Part shown: positions 1 to 8,175 of the stretch, piece after piece | Numbering within the stretch: the first letter of the stretch is position 1 | Layout: every line of letters begins with the position of its first letter | Assembly (NCBI GenBank): GCA_029266615.1 | Contig: JAQSWN010000084.1 | Location: 1 to 33,942 of the forward strand | DNA length: 33,942 bases | Reading direction: 5' to 3' | Origin: Polyangiaceae bacterium | GTDB lineage: Bacteria; Myxococcota_A; Polyangia; Polyangiales; Polyangiaceae | The notes under the pieces: model-generated | Databases searched by the model: none | What the model saw: the letters and a program-made list of their open reading frames with translations, nothing else | Told to the model about the DNA's origin: nothing | Program-made: the position numbers and the translations under genes

Positions 1-1356
1 GTTGGCGCTGATGCGAGCAATGGGCGACACCTTCGCGAAGTAGCGCTGCAGTATCGCTTTGCGCCGCGCGATGAGCGTCTCGGTCAGGTAGCGCTCGCTG
101 ATGGTGTCGAACTGGCCGACCTTGACCACGGCCGTGGTGAGCTCGTCGTCGAACCCCGCGAGGATGCGTGCCATCCACGCGCCGTCCTGCTCGGTCATGC
201 GCATGAAGGCCGGGTTGGGGTACTCACCGCGCCACTCTTGCGGGTCGAAGTGACGCGCGCTGAAATAGCCGAAAATACCGCCTGTGAGCTGCGCCTTTTC
301 CCACGGCCGCTCGATGGTGCCGAGGGTGATGAAGTCTTCCCCGACGTGGCTGCCATCGAAAATGTACGAATTGCCCAGGCGTCGGGAAATGCCGTCGACC
401 GCCCACTGGCTGCCGAAGCAGTCGCCCATGTCGATGATGTAGTGCCGGATGTACCCGGGACTGTCCTTTTGATTTTTGTCCGCGGACAAGAACACATCCA
501 TCGTGTTCTGCTCCCGCGTGTCGAAGTGGTTGAGCCAAGCCGCGACCAGCCTTCCCGCGCGCACCTCGCGTCTGTCTTCGTGGGGGATGACGTCGTTCGG
601 ATCGTCGTCGCGCGTGCCCTCGTAACGGTACGGGCCGAGTGGCTTTCCCGGTAGCCAGGAGGACGCGACCATGCGCACGAGGCCATTGCGTTGCGAAGCC
701 GACTTGAGGACTTCGTCTAGGCCTGCCTGATCGAAGGGCCGCGTTACCCCTTCGTTGTTCGTGACGGTGAGACCTGGCTTGAGCTTCAGCAAAGACGGAC
801 GGAAGTACACGACCGTGTCGCACGCGGAGTGGTACCCGACGGCGTGGTAGATGCGCGAGGCGATGGCGGTGGCGCCGGTGGCGCGGTCCGGCGCGTCGTC
901 CGTGTCCACCTTGAGCATGAACTTGCCCAAGCCCTCGATGTTCACGCGAAAGCCAGGATTGGCGCCGTTGTCCTTCCCCTTGTCGATGGTCCAAGTGCCG
1001 TCGGGCGCGTTCGGGTCCAGCACTTTGTCGCCGCAGGGGCCGCGCGTCACTTCTTCCGCGGTCATGCGCCGCACGCCGAGGCGATTCTCGAACCAGCTGG
1101 AGTCCGGTACCTCGTCCAGCGAGTTGACGTTCGTCGCGGGGCCGGCGGGATCCACCGCGAACAGCCGCGCGATGGGGTGGAACACCATGTAATTGGCGCC
1201 GTCCCACGCGAACGGGGAGTAGTACTCGTCGGGCATGGCCGCGAACGGCGTCTCGTCCGCGTCGCGAGTGAGCGGCGCCTTCAGCGGGAAGCGGGAAGCG
1301 GAAGCGCAGCCCAGCAGCGCCAAACCAAGAAGACCGAAGCGAAGGTTAGAAGCCAC
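1..1356 (-). CDS. Lipoprotein with kinase-like motifs (3' end outside window)
   Basis: The frame is open for 452 codons from a GTG at 1356 to the window edge, so the C-terminus is missing. The start has a GGAG box six bases upstream and overlaps the end of the upstream barrel gene by 11 bp. The N-terminus is a lipoprotein signal (LLGLALLGC, Cys17). I recognise a widespread uncharacterised bacterial family by the GPYRYEGTRDDDPND and IPHEDRRE blocks (about residues 241-263). Within it, K149 lies in a strand-like MLKVD segment followed by a helix (ASRIYHAVGY). H277-F-D279-T-R281-E-Q-N284 then has the spacing of a kinase catalytic loop, and D309-M-G311 could be the metal-binding DxG. The kinase-like fold is my inference; I know of no assigned activity. 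The protein is probably envelope-anchored and translationally coupled to the barrel gene. Confidence 0.85.
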   Translation of the reverse strand, partial: MASNLRFGLLGLALLGCASASRFPLKAPLTRDADETPFAAMPDEYYSPFAWDGANYMVFHPIARLFAVDPAGPATNVNSLDEVPDSSWFENRLGVRRMTAEEVTRGPCGDKVLDPNAPDGTWTIDKGKDNGANPGFRVNIEGLGKFMLKVDTDDAPDRATGATAIASRIYHAVGYHSACDTVVYFRPSLLKLKPGLTVTNNEGVTRPFDQAGLDEVLKSASQRNGLVRMVASSWLPGKPLGPYRYEGTRDDDPNDVIPHEDRREVRAGRLVAAWLNHFDTREQNTMDVFLSADKNQKDSPGYIRHYIIDMGDCFGSQWAVDGISRRLGNSYIFDGSHVGEDFITLGTIERPWEKAQLTGGIFGYFSARHFDPQEWRGEYPNPAFMRMTEQDGAWMARILAGFDDELTTAVVKVGQFDTISERYLTETLIARRKAILQRYFAKVSPIARISAN

Positions 1357-2671
1357 GGCGCGCTCCAACGGCGATACGCAAGGAGTCGATCTTGCCGCCG
1401 CTCTCGAAGGTTTCACTCCCGATGCCGATGACGGCTTGGAAAACGCTGTCACGCGAGCTGTTGCTCTCGATGCCGAGGGCGGCGGAGAGCCGATTGCGTT
1501 CCGCGCGAAAGCCGCTCAAGTGCTCGCCGAAAACGTTGCCGACGGCCGCCTGCAACGAGCCGTTCAGCCAAATCCAAATCGGCCACGAGTAACGGACGGT
1601 GGCCACCAACGCGCTGCGATCGTACAGGCGCCCGGGGCGAAAGCCCGGCATCAAGTCCGTGCCCCCGAGCGTGACCTGCTCCGTGAACGGGATCGGCCGC
1701 TGTCCGAGCTGGTCCGACATGATGCTCGTGAGCGAAAGGCCGAGCACGCGGCCGCTCTCGCCCAAGTCCCAGAACGCGCCGAACGAGCCGCTGTAACGTA
1801 TCCAGCCCGAGCTCGGTGAATTCTTGAGATCCACACCTTGCTCGCCGGTCAACTCCGCGCGCACTCCGGTCGCCGAGCCCTTGGGATCGCGCGAATCCAG
1901 AATCAAACGACCGCGGCCGAACGGCGCGCGGTACCCGTCTTGAAAGCCGGGCGGGTAGGGGATACGGCCCGCGGCGGCTTCTTGTTCGACCGACGGCCGG
2001 TCGAAGTCGGTATCGTGAAACGAAAAGCCGCGGTAGCCGGCGCCGGCCTCCAGCATGCTGCTGCTCCAGAAACCAGCTCGGAATTCGGCCCGAGTGTCTA
2101 CCCAGTCTCCGCGGTAGCGCATCATCGCGTCTTGGTGCGCGTCGGGCCCGATGCCGAAGAAGGCGTAGTCAGGGCGGCGCGTGGCGGTAGCGTTCAGCGT
2201 GATGTCGGCGCGGTCGTTGAACACGAAGCGCTCGGTGGCGGTCGCGGAGAGCCAGCTCGGCCCCCACGTCGACCCGCGTAAACGAAGCTGGTGCCCTTTG
2301 AAGCCCGCGTCGTCCCAGAAAGCGTACAACCCCACGCTCGGCTTGAAGCCGAACTCCAAGAAAGCGATGGGTACTACGCCCGCTTTGTGGTCGGGACCAA
2401 ACGCGAAGAAGTCGTACAGCGCAGAGGGGAGCTCGGCTCTTTCGGCCGCGGTAATGGCCGCGCCGAGGGGACGGCGGATCACGAACTCGCTGACGAAATA
2501 GAGCGGCGACAGCAAGAGGCGCGGCACCCACAGCGCCTTTCGACCAGGGGGTTGCGGCGCGCCACCCCGGCCGTCGTAGTCGGGCAGCTCTCGCTTCTTC
2601 TCTTCTGCGTGCGCGGGCAGGGTCGCGAGCGCCGCCGCGAGGCCGAGTAGGGATAAGACGTGGCGCTTCAT
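1346..2671 (-). CDS. Omp85/BamA-TamA-like outer-membrane barrel protein
   Basis: A 441-residue protein starts at the ATG at 2671, whose ATGA overlaps the stop of the transporter gene upstream. This start gives a clean signal peptide (MKRHVLSLLGLAAALATLPAHA); a longer open frame upstream would bury it. The rest is built of amphipathic strands with many aromatic and glycine residues, in the style of the bacterial surface antigen (D15/Omp85) C-terminal domain: RLILDSRDPKGSATG, an FTEQVTLGGTDLMPGFRPGR block around residues 330-355, and a terminal Phe after GARR. It is shorter than BamA and no POTRA repeats are evident. It is likely an outer-membrane protein working with the lipoprotein encoded immediately downstream. 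The substrate is unknown. Confidence 0.85.
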   Translation of the reverse strand: MKRHVLSLLGLAAALATLPAHAEEKKRELPDYDGRGGAPQPPGRKALWVPRLLLSPLYFVSEFVIRRPLGAAITAAERAELPSALYDFFAFGPDHKAGVVPIAFLEFGFKPSVGLYAFWDDAGFKGHQLRLRGSTWGPSWLSATATERFVFNDRADITLNATATRRPDYAFFGIGPDAHQDAMMRYRGDWVDTRAEFRAGFWSSSMLEAGAGYRGFSFHDTDFDRPSVEQEAAAGRIPYPPGFQDGYRAPFGRGRLILDSRDPKGSATGVRAELTGEQGVDLKNSPSSGWIRYSGSFGAFWDLGESGRVLGLSLTSIMSDQLGQRPIPFTEQVTLGGTDLMPGFRPGRLYDRSALVATVRYSWPIWIWLNGSLQAAVGNVFGEHLSGFRAERNRLSAALGIESNSSRDSVFQAVIGIGSETFESGGKIDSLRIAVGARRGF

Positions 2672-4029
2672 GTCCCGAGCTTCTCTTTCCGCTCTTCGAA
2701 CCCGCGGTACATCCGGCCGATCGCGATCGCTATGACGAGCCAAATGCCCGCCAAAATGATGCTGATCCAGGCGAACGTAGGGACGGAAAACTTGAGCAAG
2801 TCCACCGCCACCAGAACGGACATGGCCGAGCAGAAGTCACCGATGCGCACGCAAAACGTATCGACGACCTGTTTGGCCTTGTACTTCATGTCCGGTGACG
2901 TCACGAGCCAGAGCATCTGCTTGAGCGTGTTGTTGAGGGAATAGTCGATTGCATTTTCCGCGCCCTTCCCAATCTTGGCGACGAAGGGAACGAAGGCGAA
3001 CAAGAAGCCGTTCGTCAGCGCCAAAGCCGGCATGAACAGAAACGCCGTCGGCAACTTGAGCCAACGCACGACGCGAGACACGACGAACGTCTGCAGCACG
3101 ACTCCGGCCACGTTCACGTAGAAAAAGAAGTCGGCGTAGGCGGCGCCAATCGCGCTGCCCTTGTCCTTGGCCGCGAGCTTCCCCTCGTTGATGAGCTTGA
3201 GGGCTTCCTCCTGGATGACGCGGCTGAGCATGTACTCGCCGTTGCTGTTCACCCAGTTGTAGATGAGCGCGAACAAGGCGATGAGGAGGAGGTAGCGCTG
3301 GCCCAAAACCAGCGCGAAACCTCCCTTTTTCGACTTTTTTTCCTCGCCATTGGCAGGCTTGCTGGCGGGCGCCTGCTCGGCCTGATTGCCTTCCCGACGC
3401 TCGACCAAAAAGTACAGGCCCGCGCACAGGACCAGCAGCCCGGCCGCCACCAGCAGCATGGTCGGCTCTCCCAGGCCTTCGATCAGCCACTTGGCGCCCT
3501 TGCTGCCTACGGCCGCGCCTACCGACGCACCGATCGCGACCATCGGAAACAGCCGCTCGCCTTGCTCCTTCTCGTAGAGATCGTTGGCGTAGCCCCAGAA
3601 CTGCGCCACTACCATCACGTTGAAGATCCCGACCCAGACGTAGAAGAAGTAACCCAGGTTCTCCTTCAACCCCGGAATCGCGATCGCGACGTAGAACAGC
3701 AAGAGCTGAGCCGCGAACGCCAGGTTGACGCCGATGACGAGCTTGATGCGCGGCAGCGCGTCTACCAGCTTTCCGTAGCCAGGCACGAGCACGAACAAGA
3801 AGAGCGCGATCGCGCCGCTCAGGTAGGACTTGTATTCGGCGCCGGAGTCCTTCGCCAGGATCAGGGCCTCGCGGAGCGGCTTCAGCACGTAGTACGCGCT
3901 GAGCAGGAAGAATACGTTGGCGGTGAGCAGCAGGGCCGTGACCGCTTCCCCCGGTTGAACGTCGGTGATCAGTCGCAGGATGCGCGCCAGCCACGCGGGT
4001 TCGGATTTTTGGGGGTCTGTCTCGGTCAC
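2668..4029 (-). CDS. TLC/NPTT-like MFS transporter
   Basis: A 453-residue polytopic inner-membrane protein with about 11-12 hydrophobic segments and a charged, lysine-rich cytoplasmic loop near residues 212-237. The YYVLKPLREALIL segment (residues 46-58) and the late SPDMKYKAKQVVDTFCVRIG stretch (about 385-405) resemble the ATP/ADP translocase (TLC, Npt1/Npt2) branch of the major facilitator fold. Classical members exchange ATP and ADP or import nucleotides. Many free-living bacteria carry relatives with unknown substrates, so nucleotide transport is plausible but not shown. It is the first gene of a three-gene cassette with an outer-membrane barrel and a lipoprotein. It is divergent from tex, with 81 bp between the two starts. 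Confidence 0.8.
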   Translation of the reverse strand: MTETDPQKSEPAWLARILRLITDVQPGEAVTALLLTANVFFLLSAYYVLKPLREALILAKDSGAEYKSYLSGAIALFLFVLVPGYGKLVDALPRIKLVIGVNLAFAAQLLLFYVAIAIPGLKENLGYFFYVWVGIFNVMVVAQFWGYANDLYEKEQGERLFPMVAIGASVGAAVGSKGAKWLIEGLGEPTMLLVAAGLLVLCAGLYFLVERREGNQAEQAPASKPANGEEKKSKKGGFALVLGQRYLLLIALFALIYNWVNSNGEYMLSRVIQEEALKLINEGKLAAKDKGSAIGAAYADFFFYVNVAGVVLQTFVVSRVVRWLKLPTAFLFMPALALTNGFLFAFVPFVAKIGKGAENAIDYSLNNTLKQMLWLVTSPDMKYKAKQVVDTFCVRIGDFCSAMSVLVAVDLLKFSVPTFAWISIILAGIWLVIAIAIGRMYRGFEERKEKLGT

Positions 4030-4110
4030 GTGGTCTCGAGCCGCACCCTAGCCTAGGTGCGTGCCGTGTAGATTTCGTTTCGTGGCGCGGTTATGTGACG
4101 CGAGCCGCGA

Positions 4111-6453
4111 ATGTCGAGCGTCAACGAACCCACCGAGAGCGTTTCTGACTCAACCTTCGACCCCGTGCCGAGCATTTGCCGGGAGCTAGCGTTACTACCA
4201 GGGGGGGTGAGAGCCGTCGTCTCCCTGCTGAATGAGGGCGCAACGGTGCCGTTCATCGCCCGTTACCGCAAAGAAGCCACAGGCGGGCTCGACGAAGTCG
4301 CGATTCGCAACATCGAGGAACGCCGGACGTACCTGCTGGAGCTCGAGGGCCGCCGCGCGAGCGTGCTCGCCGAGATCCGCAGCCAGGGCAAGCTCACGCC
4401 CGCCTTGGAGTCGAAGCTGAAGGCCGCTTCCACCAAGGCGGAGCTGGAGGACCTGTACTTGCCTTACAAGCCGAAGCGCCGCACGCGCGCGGTGATCGCG
4501 AAAGAGCGGGGGCTAGAGCCCTTGGCGGACCTGCTGTGGGCGCAGACGGACCCGCGGGGCCCGAACGGCTGCGCGGGAACGTTCGTGGACGCCGCCAAGG
4601 AGGTGCCGGACGCCGCCGCGGCGCTGGCCGGCGCGCGAGACATCGTCGCCGAGCGCATCGCGGAGGACGCAGAGGTGCGTCGCGGAACGCGTGAAGTCTA
4701 CTTCAAGGAGGGGCACATCGAGGTCGGCAAGACCAAAGAGCACCAAGACAAAGTCACGAAGTTCGACGCGTACGCGAGCTTCTCGGAGCCGATCGCCCGC
4801 ATCCCGTCTCACCGCTACTTGGCCATTCGTCGCGGCGAGACCGAAGGCGTGCTGCGCGCCTCGCTCGGCGTAGACAAGGAAGCGCTCACCGAGCGCGTCG
4901 CCAGGCAGCGCGTGCGCAGCGGCTCGCCGTGGGCGGAACAGATGGCGCTCGCGACGAAAGACGCCGTGTCGCGCCTGCTCGTGCCCTCCGTGGAAGTGGA
5001 CGTGCGGGTCGAGCTCAAGCTCTCCGCGGATCGCGCCGCGATCGACGTCTTTGCCAAGAACCTACGCGAGCTCTTGCTGGCCGCCCCGCTCGGCACTCGC
5101 TACGTGCTGGGGATCGATCCGGGGCAGCGGACTGGCTGCAAGTGCGTGGTGGTGGACGAAACCGGGAAGCTGCTCGAGCACGAAACCGTGTATCTCGTTC
5201 AGGGGGACGCCTCCGTCGAGCGCGCGAAGCAAACGCTGAAAGCCATGCTCGGCCGCCACCCCATCGTGGCTATCGCCGTCGGAAACGGCACTCATGGCCG
5301 TGAAACGGAGGCGTTCGCAAAAGACGTGCTGCGGGAAGTCGGGACCCCCGAGGGCCTGCCCTTCGTCGTCAGCGTGAGCGAAGCGGGCGCTAGCATCTAC
5401 TCCGCGAGCGACGTCGCCCGCGAGGAATTTCCGGACCTGGATTTGACGATCCGCGGCGCGGTCAGCATCGCGCGCCGGCTGCAGGATCCATTGGCGGAGC
5501 TGGTGAAGCTGGATCCGAAGAGCATTGGCGTCGGCCAGTACCAGCACGACGTCTTCCAGGCGTTCTTGGCGAAGAAGCTGGACGAGGTCGTGGAGAGTTG
5601 CGTGAACGGGGTAGGGGTGGAGCTGAACACCGCCAGCGCTTCCCTGTTGTCACGCGTGGCCGGGCTCGGGCCGAGCATTGCCAAGCGCATCGTCGCCCAC
5701 CGTAACGAGCAAGGCGCTTTCAAAAGCCGGCGCGCGCTGTTGAAGGTGGCGGGAATGGGCCCCAAGACCTTCGAGCAGGCGGCCGGCTTCGTGCGCGTGC
5801 GCGGCGCCGAGCACCCGCTGGATTCGAGCGCCGTCCACCCTGAGCGCTACGAATTGGTCGAGCGGATCGCCAAAGATTTGGGTGTCCCTGTCGCGTCGCT
5901 CGTCGGCAATGCCGAGCTGGTCGCGCGCATCGATCGCGCCCGTTACCAATCGAGCGACGTCGGTAGCTTCACGCTGGACGACATCTTCGCCGAGCTCCTA
6001 CGCCCGGGCCGCGACCCGCGCGAGGAGTTTCAGCCGCCGAAGTTTCGGGACGACGTGCGCACGCTGGAGGATCTGCAGCCGGGCATGCAGCTGGAAGGCG
6101 TCGTCACCAACGTGACCGCCTTCGGCGCGTTCGTGGACGTTGGAGTGCACCAAGACGGGCTCGTGCACGTCTCCCAGCTTTCGGATCGCTTCGTCAAAGA
6201 CCCGAGTGAAGTCGTCAAGGTGGGAGACAAGGTGAGCGTGCGGGTGCTGGAGGTAGACCTGCAACGGCGGCGGATCGCGCTTACCCGCAAGGCCGCCGCG
6301 GGGCCGAGCCCAGGTCAGACCCCCGGCGCCTCCGCCGGGACGCCGAAAAACGAGCCCCGCGGGCCGAAGCCGCAGAATAAGCCGGCTCCGAATACGTCCA
6401 AGCCGAGCGAAACCTTCCGTAACAACCCGTTCGCAACCCATTTTCGGAAATAG
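4111..6453 (+). CDS. tex: Tex family RNA-binding transcription accessory protein
   Basis: A full-length Tex protein of 780 residues. The order is a helical Tex N-terminal domain (about 20-320, with the VPFIARYRKEATGGLDE block at 46-62), a YqgF-like RNase H fold (about 330-455, starting YVLGIDPGQRTG), helix-hairpin-helix motifs (about 500-565, LSRVAGLGPSIAKRIV and LLKVAGMGPKTFEQAAGF) and an S1 RNA-binding domain (about 655-727, GVVTNVTAFGAFVDVGVHQD). A Pro/Lys/Asn-rich tail of about 50 residues follows. Tex binds nucleic acids and affects transcription and toxin expression in several bacteria. The ATG at 4111 is the best start, though no strong ribosome-binding site precedes it. The gene stands alone, divergent from the transporter cassette. 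Confidence 0.97.
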   Translation: MSSVNEPTESVSDSTFDPVPSICRELALLPGGVRAVVSLLNEGATVPFIARYRKEATGGLDEVAIRNIEERRTYLLELEGRRASVLAEIRSQGKLTPALESKLKAASTKAELEDLYLPYKPKRRTRAVIAKERGLEPLADLLWAQTDPRGPNGCAGTFVDAAKEVPDAAAALAGARDIVAERIAEDAEVRRGTREVYFKEGHIEVGKTKEHQDKVTKFDAYASFSEPIARIPSHRYLAIRRGETEGVLRASLGVDKEALTERVARQRVRSGSPWAEQMALATKDAVSRLLVPSVEVDVRVELKLSADRAAIDVFAKNLRELLLAAPLGTRYVLGIDPGQRTGCKCVVVDETGKLLEHETVYLVQGDASVERAKQTLKAMLGRHPIVAIAVGNGTHGRETEAFAKDVLREVGTPEGLPFVVSVSEAGASIYSASDVAREEFPDLDLTIRGAVSIARRLQDPLAELVKLDPKSIGVGQYQHDVFQAFLAKKLDEVVESCVNGVGVELNTASASLLSRVAGLGPSIAKRIVAHRNEQGAFKSRRALLKVAGMGPKTFEQAAGFVRVRGAEHPLDSSAVHPERYELVERIAKDLGVPVASLVGNAELVARIDRARYQSSDVGSFTLDDIFAELLRPGRDPREEFQPPKFRDDVRTLEDLQPGMQLEGVVTNVTAFGAFVDVGVHQDGLVHVSQLSDRFVKDPSEVVKVGDKVSVRVLEVDLQRRRIALTRKAAAGPSPGQTPGASAGTPKNEPRGPKPQNKPAPNTSKPSETFRNNPFATHFRK

Positions 6454-6515
6454 CCCAGGGGCGGAGGGGGCGTTGGTCACACTTCGGGCGTATCCGCCGA
6501 TGGACCAAAGCCACC

Positions 6516-7430
6516 ATGGTCATGTTGGACGTTCCGGACCGACTGAAAACGCGCGTCGCCGATCCCAAGCTGCGACGCGACGTCGAGACCGCCGTGCGCC
6601 GCCGGGTGCGCGGTGAGGACGCCGAGGATTTGGTCCAAGCCACCCTCGCGGACGTTCTTTCCGCTCGGCACGCGCCTGACGACCCGGAAGAGTTTCGGCG
6701 CTTCGTGTTCGGCGTCGCACGCAACAAGGTCTTCGACCACTTCCGGCGTCGTCGACGCACGGAGGGCCTAGACGAAGCAAATGCGGCCGCGCCCGAAGCG
6801 CCGCTCTCGGCGCGCGACATTCTGCGTTGGGCGGAAGGGGAGCTTTCGGACTCGGAGTCACACAGCACGCTCGAGTGGATGCTGCGAGAAGGCGACGGGG
6901 AAAAACTCGAGCACATAGCGCGGGACGCGCAGCTCCCCGCGACGCGAGTGCGCAAGCGTGTCTCGCGCCTCCGTAAGCTGCTCCGCGAGCGATGGGCGGC
7001 CGAGCTCACGCTAGTCGGGCTCCTTATCCTGCTCGGCGGCTTGGGTGCGCTCTACTGGTATTCGCAGGGCCGCACCACGCCCGACATCGTGGAGCGCGAG
7101 CCGCCACGGCCCCTGCCTTCGGCTCCTCGTGCCCTCCCGTCGTCGCGGCCCGCGGGCAGCGCCGCGCCGATTCCGAACCTGGTTGCTCCCTCGCCCTCGA
7201 CGAGCGCGCCCTCGAAGCGCCTTCCGGCGCCGAGCGCTCGCCCCGTCACGACCGAGTCTTCGAAGAGCGCGCCGACGCCGACCCTGTCGCCGAAGGCGGC
7301 CAAGCCTGCACCCAACCATATGCCAACGAAGGGTGAGTCGTCGTTCGACCGCTCACCCTTCGAAGACGGCGAGCAGCAGGCTCTTCCCGCGGCCAGCAAG
7401 CTGGAACCGACCCCGAGCCCGAAGAAGTAG
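6516..7430 (+). CDS. ECF-like sigma factor fused to a membrane anchor and Pro/Ser-rich tail
   Basis: A 304-residue protein. Residues 15-85 look like sigma region 2 (VRGEDAEDLVQATLADVL, then FRRFVFGVARNKVFDHFRRRR). Residues 115-160 look like a region-4 helix-turn-helix (LEHIARDAQLPATRVRKRVSRLRKLL). A single hydrophobic segment follows at about 163-182 (LTLVGLLILLGGLGALYWY), then a 120-residue tail dominated by Pro, Ser, Ala and Lys. The arrangement implies a DNA-binding part held at the inner face of the membrane with a periplasmic tail. ECF proteins with C-terminal membrane segments are known, but I cannot place this one in a named group. ATG 6516 and ATG 6522 are both possible starts. It lies 62 bp after tex and may share its transcript. 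Confidence 0.8.
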   Translation: MVMLDVPDRLKTRVADPKLRRDVETAVRRRVRGEDAEDLVQATLADVLSARHAPDDPEEFRRFVFGVARNKVFDHFRRRRRTEGLDEANAAAPEAPLSARDILRWAEGELSDSESHSTLEWMLREGDGEKLEHIARDAQLPATRVRKRVSRLRKLLRERWAAELTLVGLLILLGGLGALYWYSQGRTTPDIVEREPPRPLPSAPRALPSSRPAGSAAPIPNLVAPSPSTSAPSKRLPAPSARPVTTESSKSAPTPTLSPKAAKPAPNHMPTKGESSFDRSPFEDGEQQALPAASKLEPTPSPKK

Positions 7431-7477
7431 CGAAGCGGCCGTCACACTGCGCGCCCTCCGGACGATGTTCCGGGTGA

Positions 7478-7517
7478 AGCGACGTCGCTAGGACGATAAC
7501 TCCTAAGAGTTATCGTC
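7478..7517. promoter_or_regulatory. Two adjacent perfect palindromes
   Basis: AGCGACGTCGCT at 7478-7489 is a perfect 12-bp palindrome. Two bases later, GACGATAACTC (7492-7502) and GAGTTATCGTC (7507-7517) form an 11-bp perfect inverted repeat around a CTAA loop. GACGAT also occurs at 7461-7466. No T-run follows, so this is a weak candidate for an intrinsic terminator of the sigma-like gene. An operator for the broken hydrolase gene downstream is an alternative reading. Confidence 0.5.
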
Positions 7518-7568
7518 GCCCTGACGTGGCGCTTCCTACACCCGGCTACGGCCTTCGGAGGGTTCGTC

Positions 7569-8175
7569 ATGAATCTAAGCTGTGCGCGCCCCGGGCGCGC
7601 GTGGGCGAAACTGTGTGCGCAGCTGGCTTTTGTCGCGGTTTTGCTGTTTCCGATCGCCGCGCGAGCGCTCACGGAGCTGCCCGAGGAGGACGGCGAGCTC
7701 GCGGTCGTGGTTTACCCCGCCACGAGTCCGGGGCCCCGCGCAGTGACGGTAGTGCTGCACGGCATGTGCGGCGAGCCGCTCAACACGTGCGCCCATTTCG
7801 CAGAGCCGGTGACGAAGAGGGCGCATTTGGTGTGTCCGCGCGCGAACCGACGGTGCGACGGAGGCGGCGCGAGCTGGCCCCAACAACGCTTCGCCGAGGC
7901 CATCGAGCGCGCCGTCCTCCGCGCGGAGGCCCAGCTAGGCGAGCTCGTGGACCGCGCCGCCGGGCGCACTTTGATCGGCTATTCGCTGGGAGCGTACCGG
8001 CGCGTGGGACATGACGCACGGAGCGATGCAGCGTGAAGCCTCGCGGCTGGCGCGAAGCGGGGTTCCGGTGCGGTTTTTGGGTCTGGGCGCGGTGGGGCAC
8101 GCTTTCACGCCGAGCTTCGGAGGCTACCTGGAGCAGGCGCTCGTCTGGCTCGGTGGTCCTCACTCCGTGAGCTGA
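7569..8175 (+). pseudogene. Alpha/beta hydrolase, broken by internal deletion and frameshift
   Basis: The ATG at 7569 follows a strong GGAGGG box (7557-7562) and begins a secreted-looking protein with a hydrophobic leader ending near AARA. Residues 61-66 (VVLHGM) resemble an oxyanion-hole strand, and G137-Y-S139-L-G141 is the nucleophile elbow. After GAYR (144) the frame reads a short unrelated run and stops at 8036. In the next frame, from GCG TGG GAC ATG at 8002-8013 to TGA at 8175, the expected end of such an enzyme reappears (WDMTHGAMQREA ... GLGAVGHAFTPSFGGYLEQAL), with the likely catalytic His in GHAF. The segment that should link the two, perhaps 50-60 residues with the acid strand, is absent. 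This fits a deletion with loss of frame near 8000. The 3' end overlaps the convergent PNPOx-GNAT gene by 16 bp. Confidence 0.75.

Noticed and set aside
224-1207. A 327-codon minus-strand frame within the kinase-like lipoprotein
   Set aside because: Arg-rich translation of a shifted frame; the neighbouring frame gives a lipoprotein leader and family motifs and runs to the window edge.
2837-3994. A 385-codon frame inside the transporter gene
   Set aside because: Shadow frame with no membrane pattern, while the true frame gives a full polytopic transporter.
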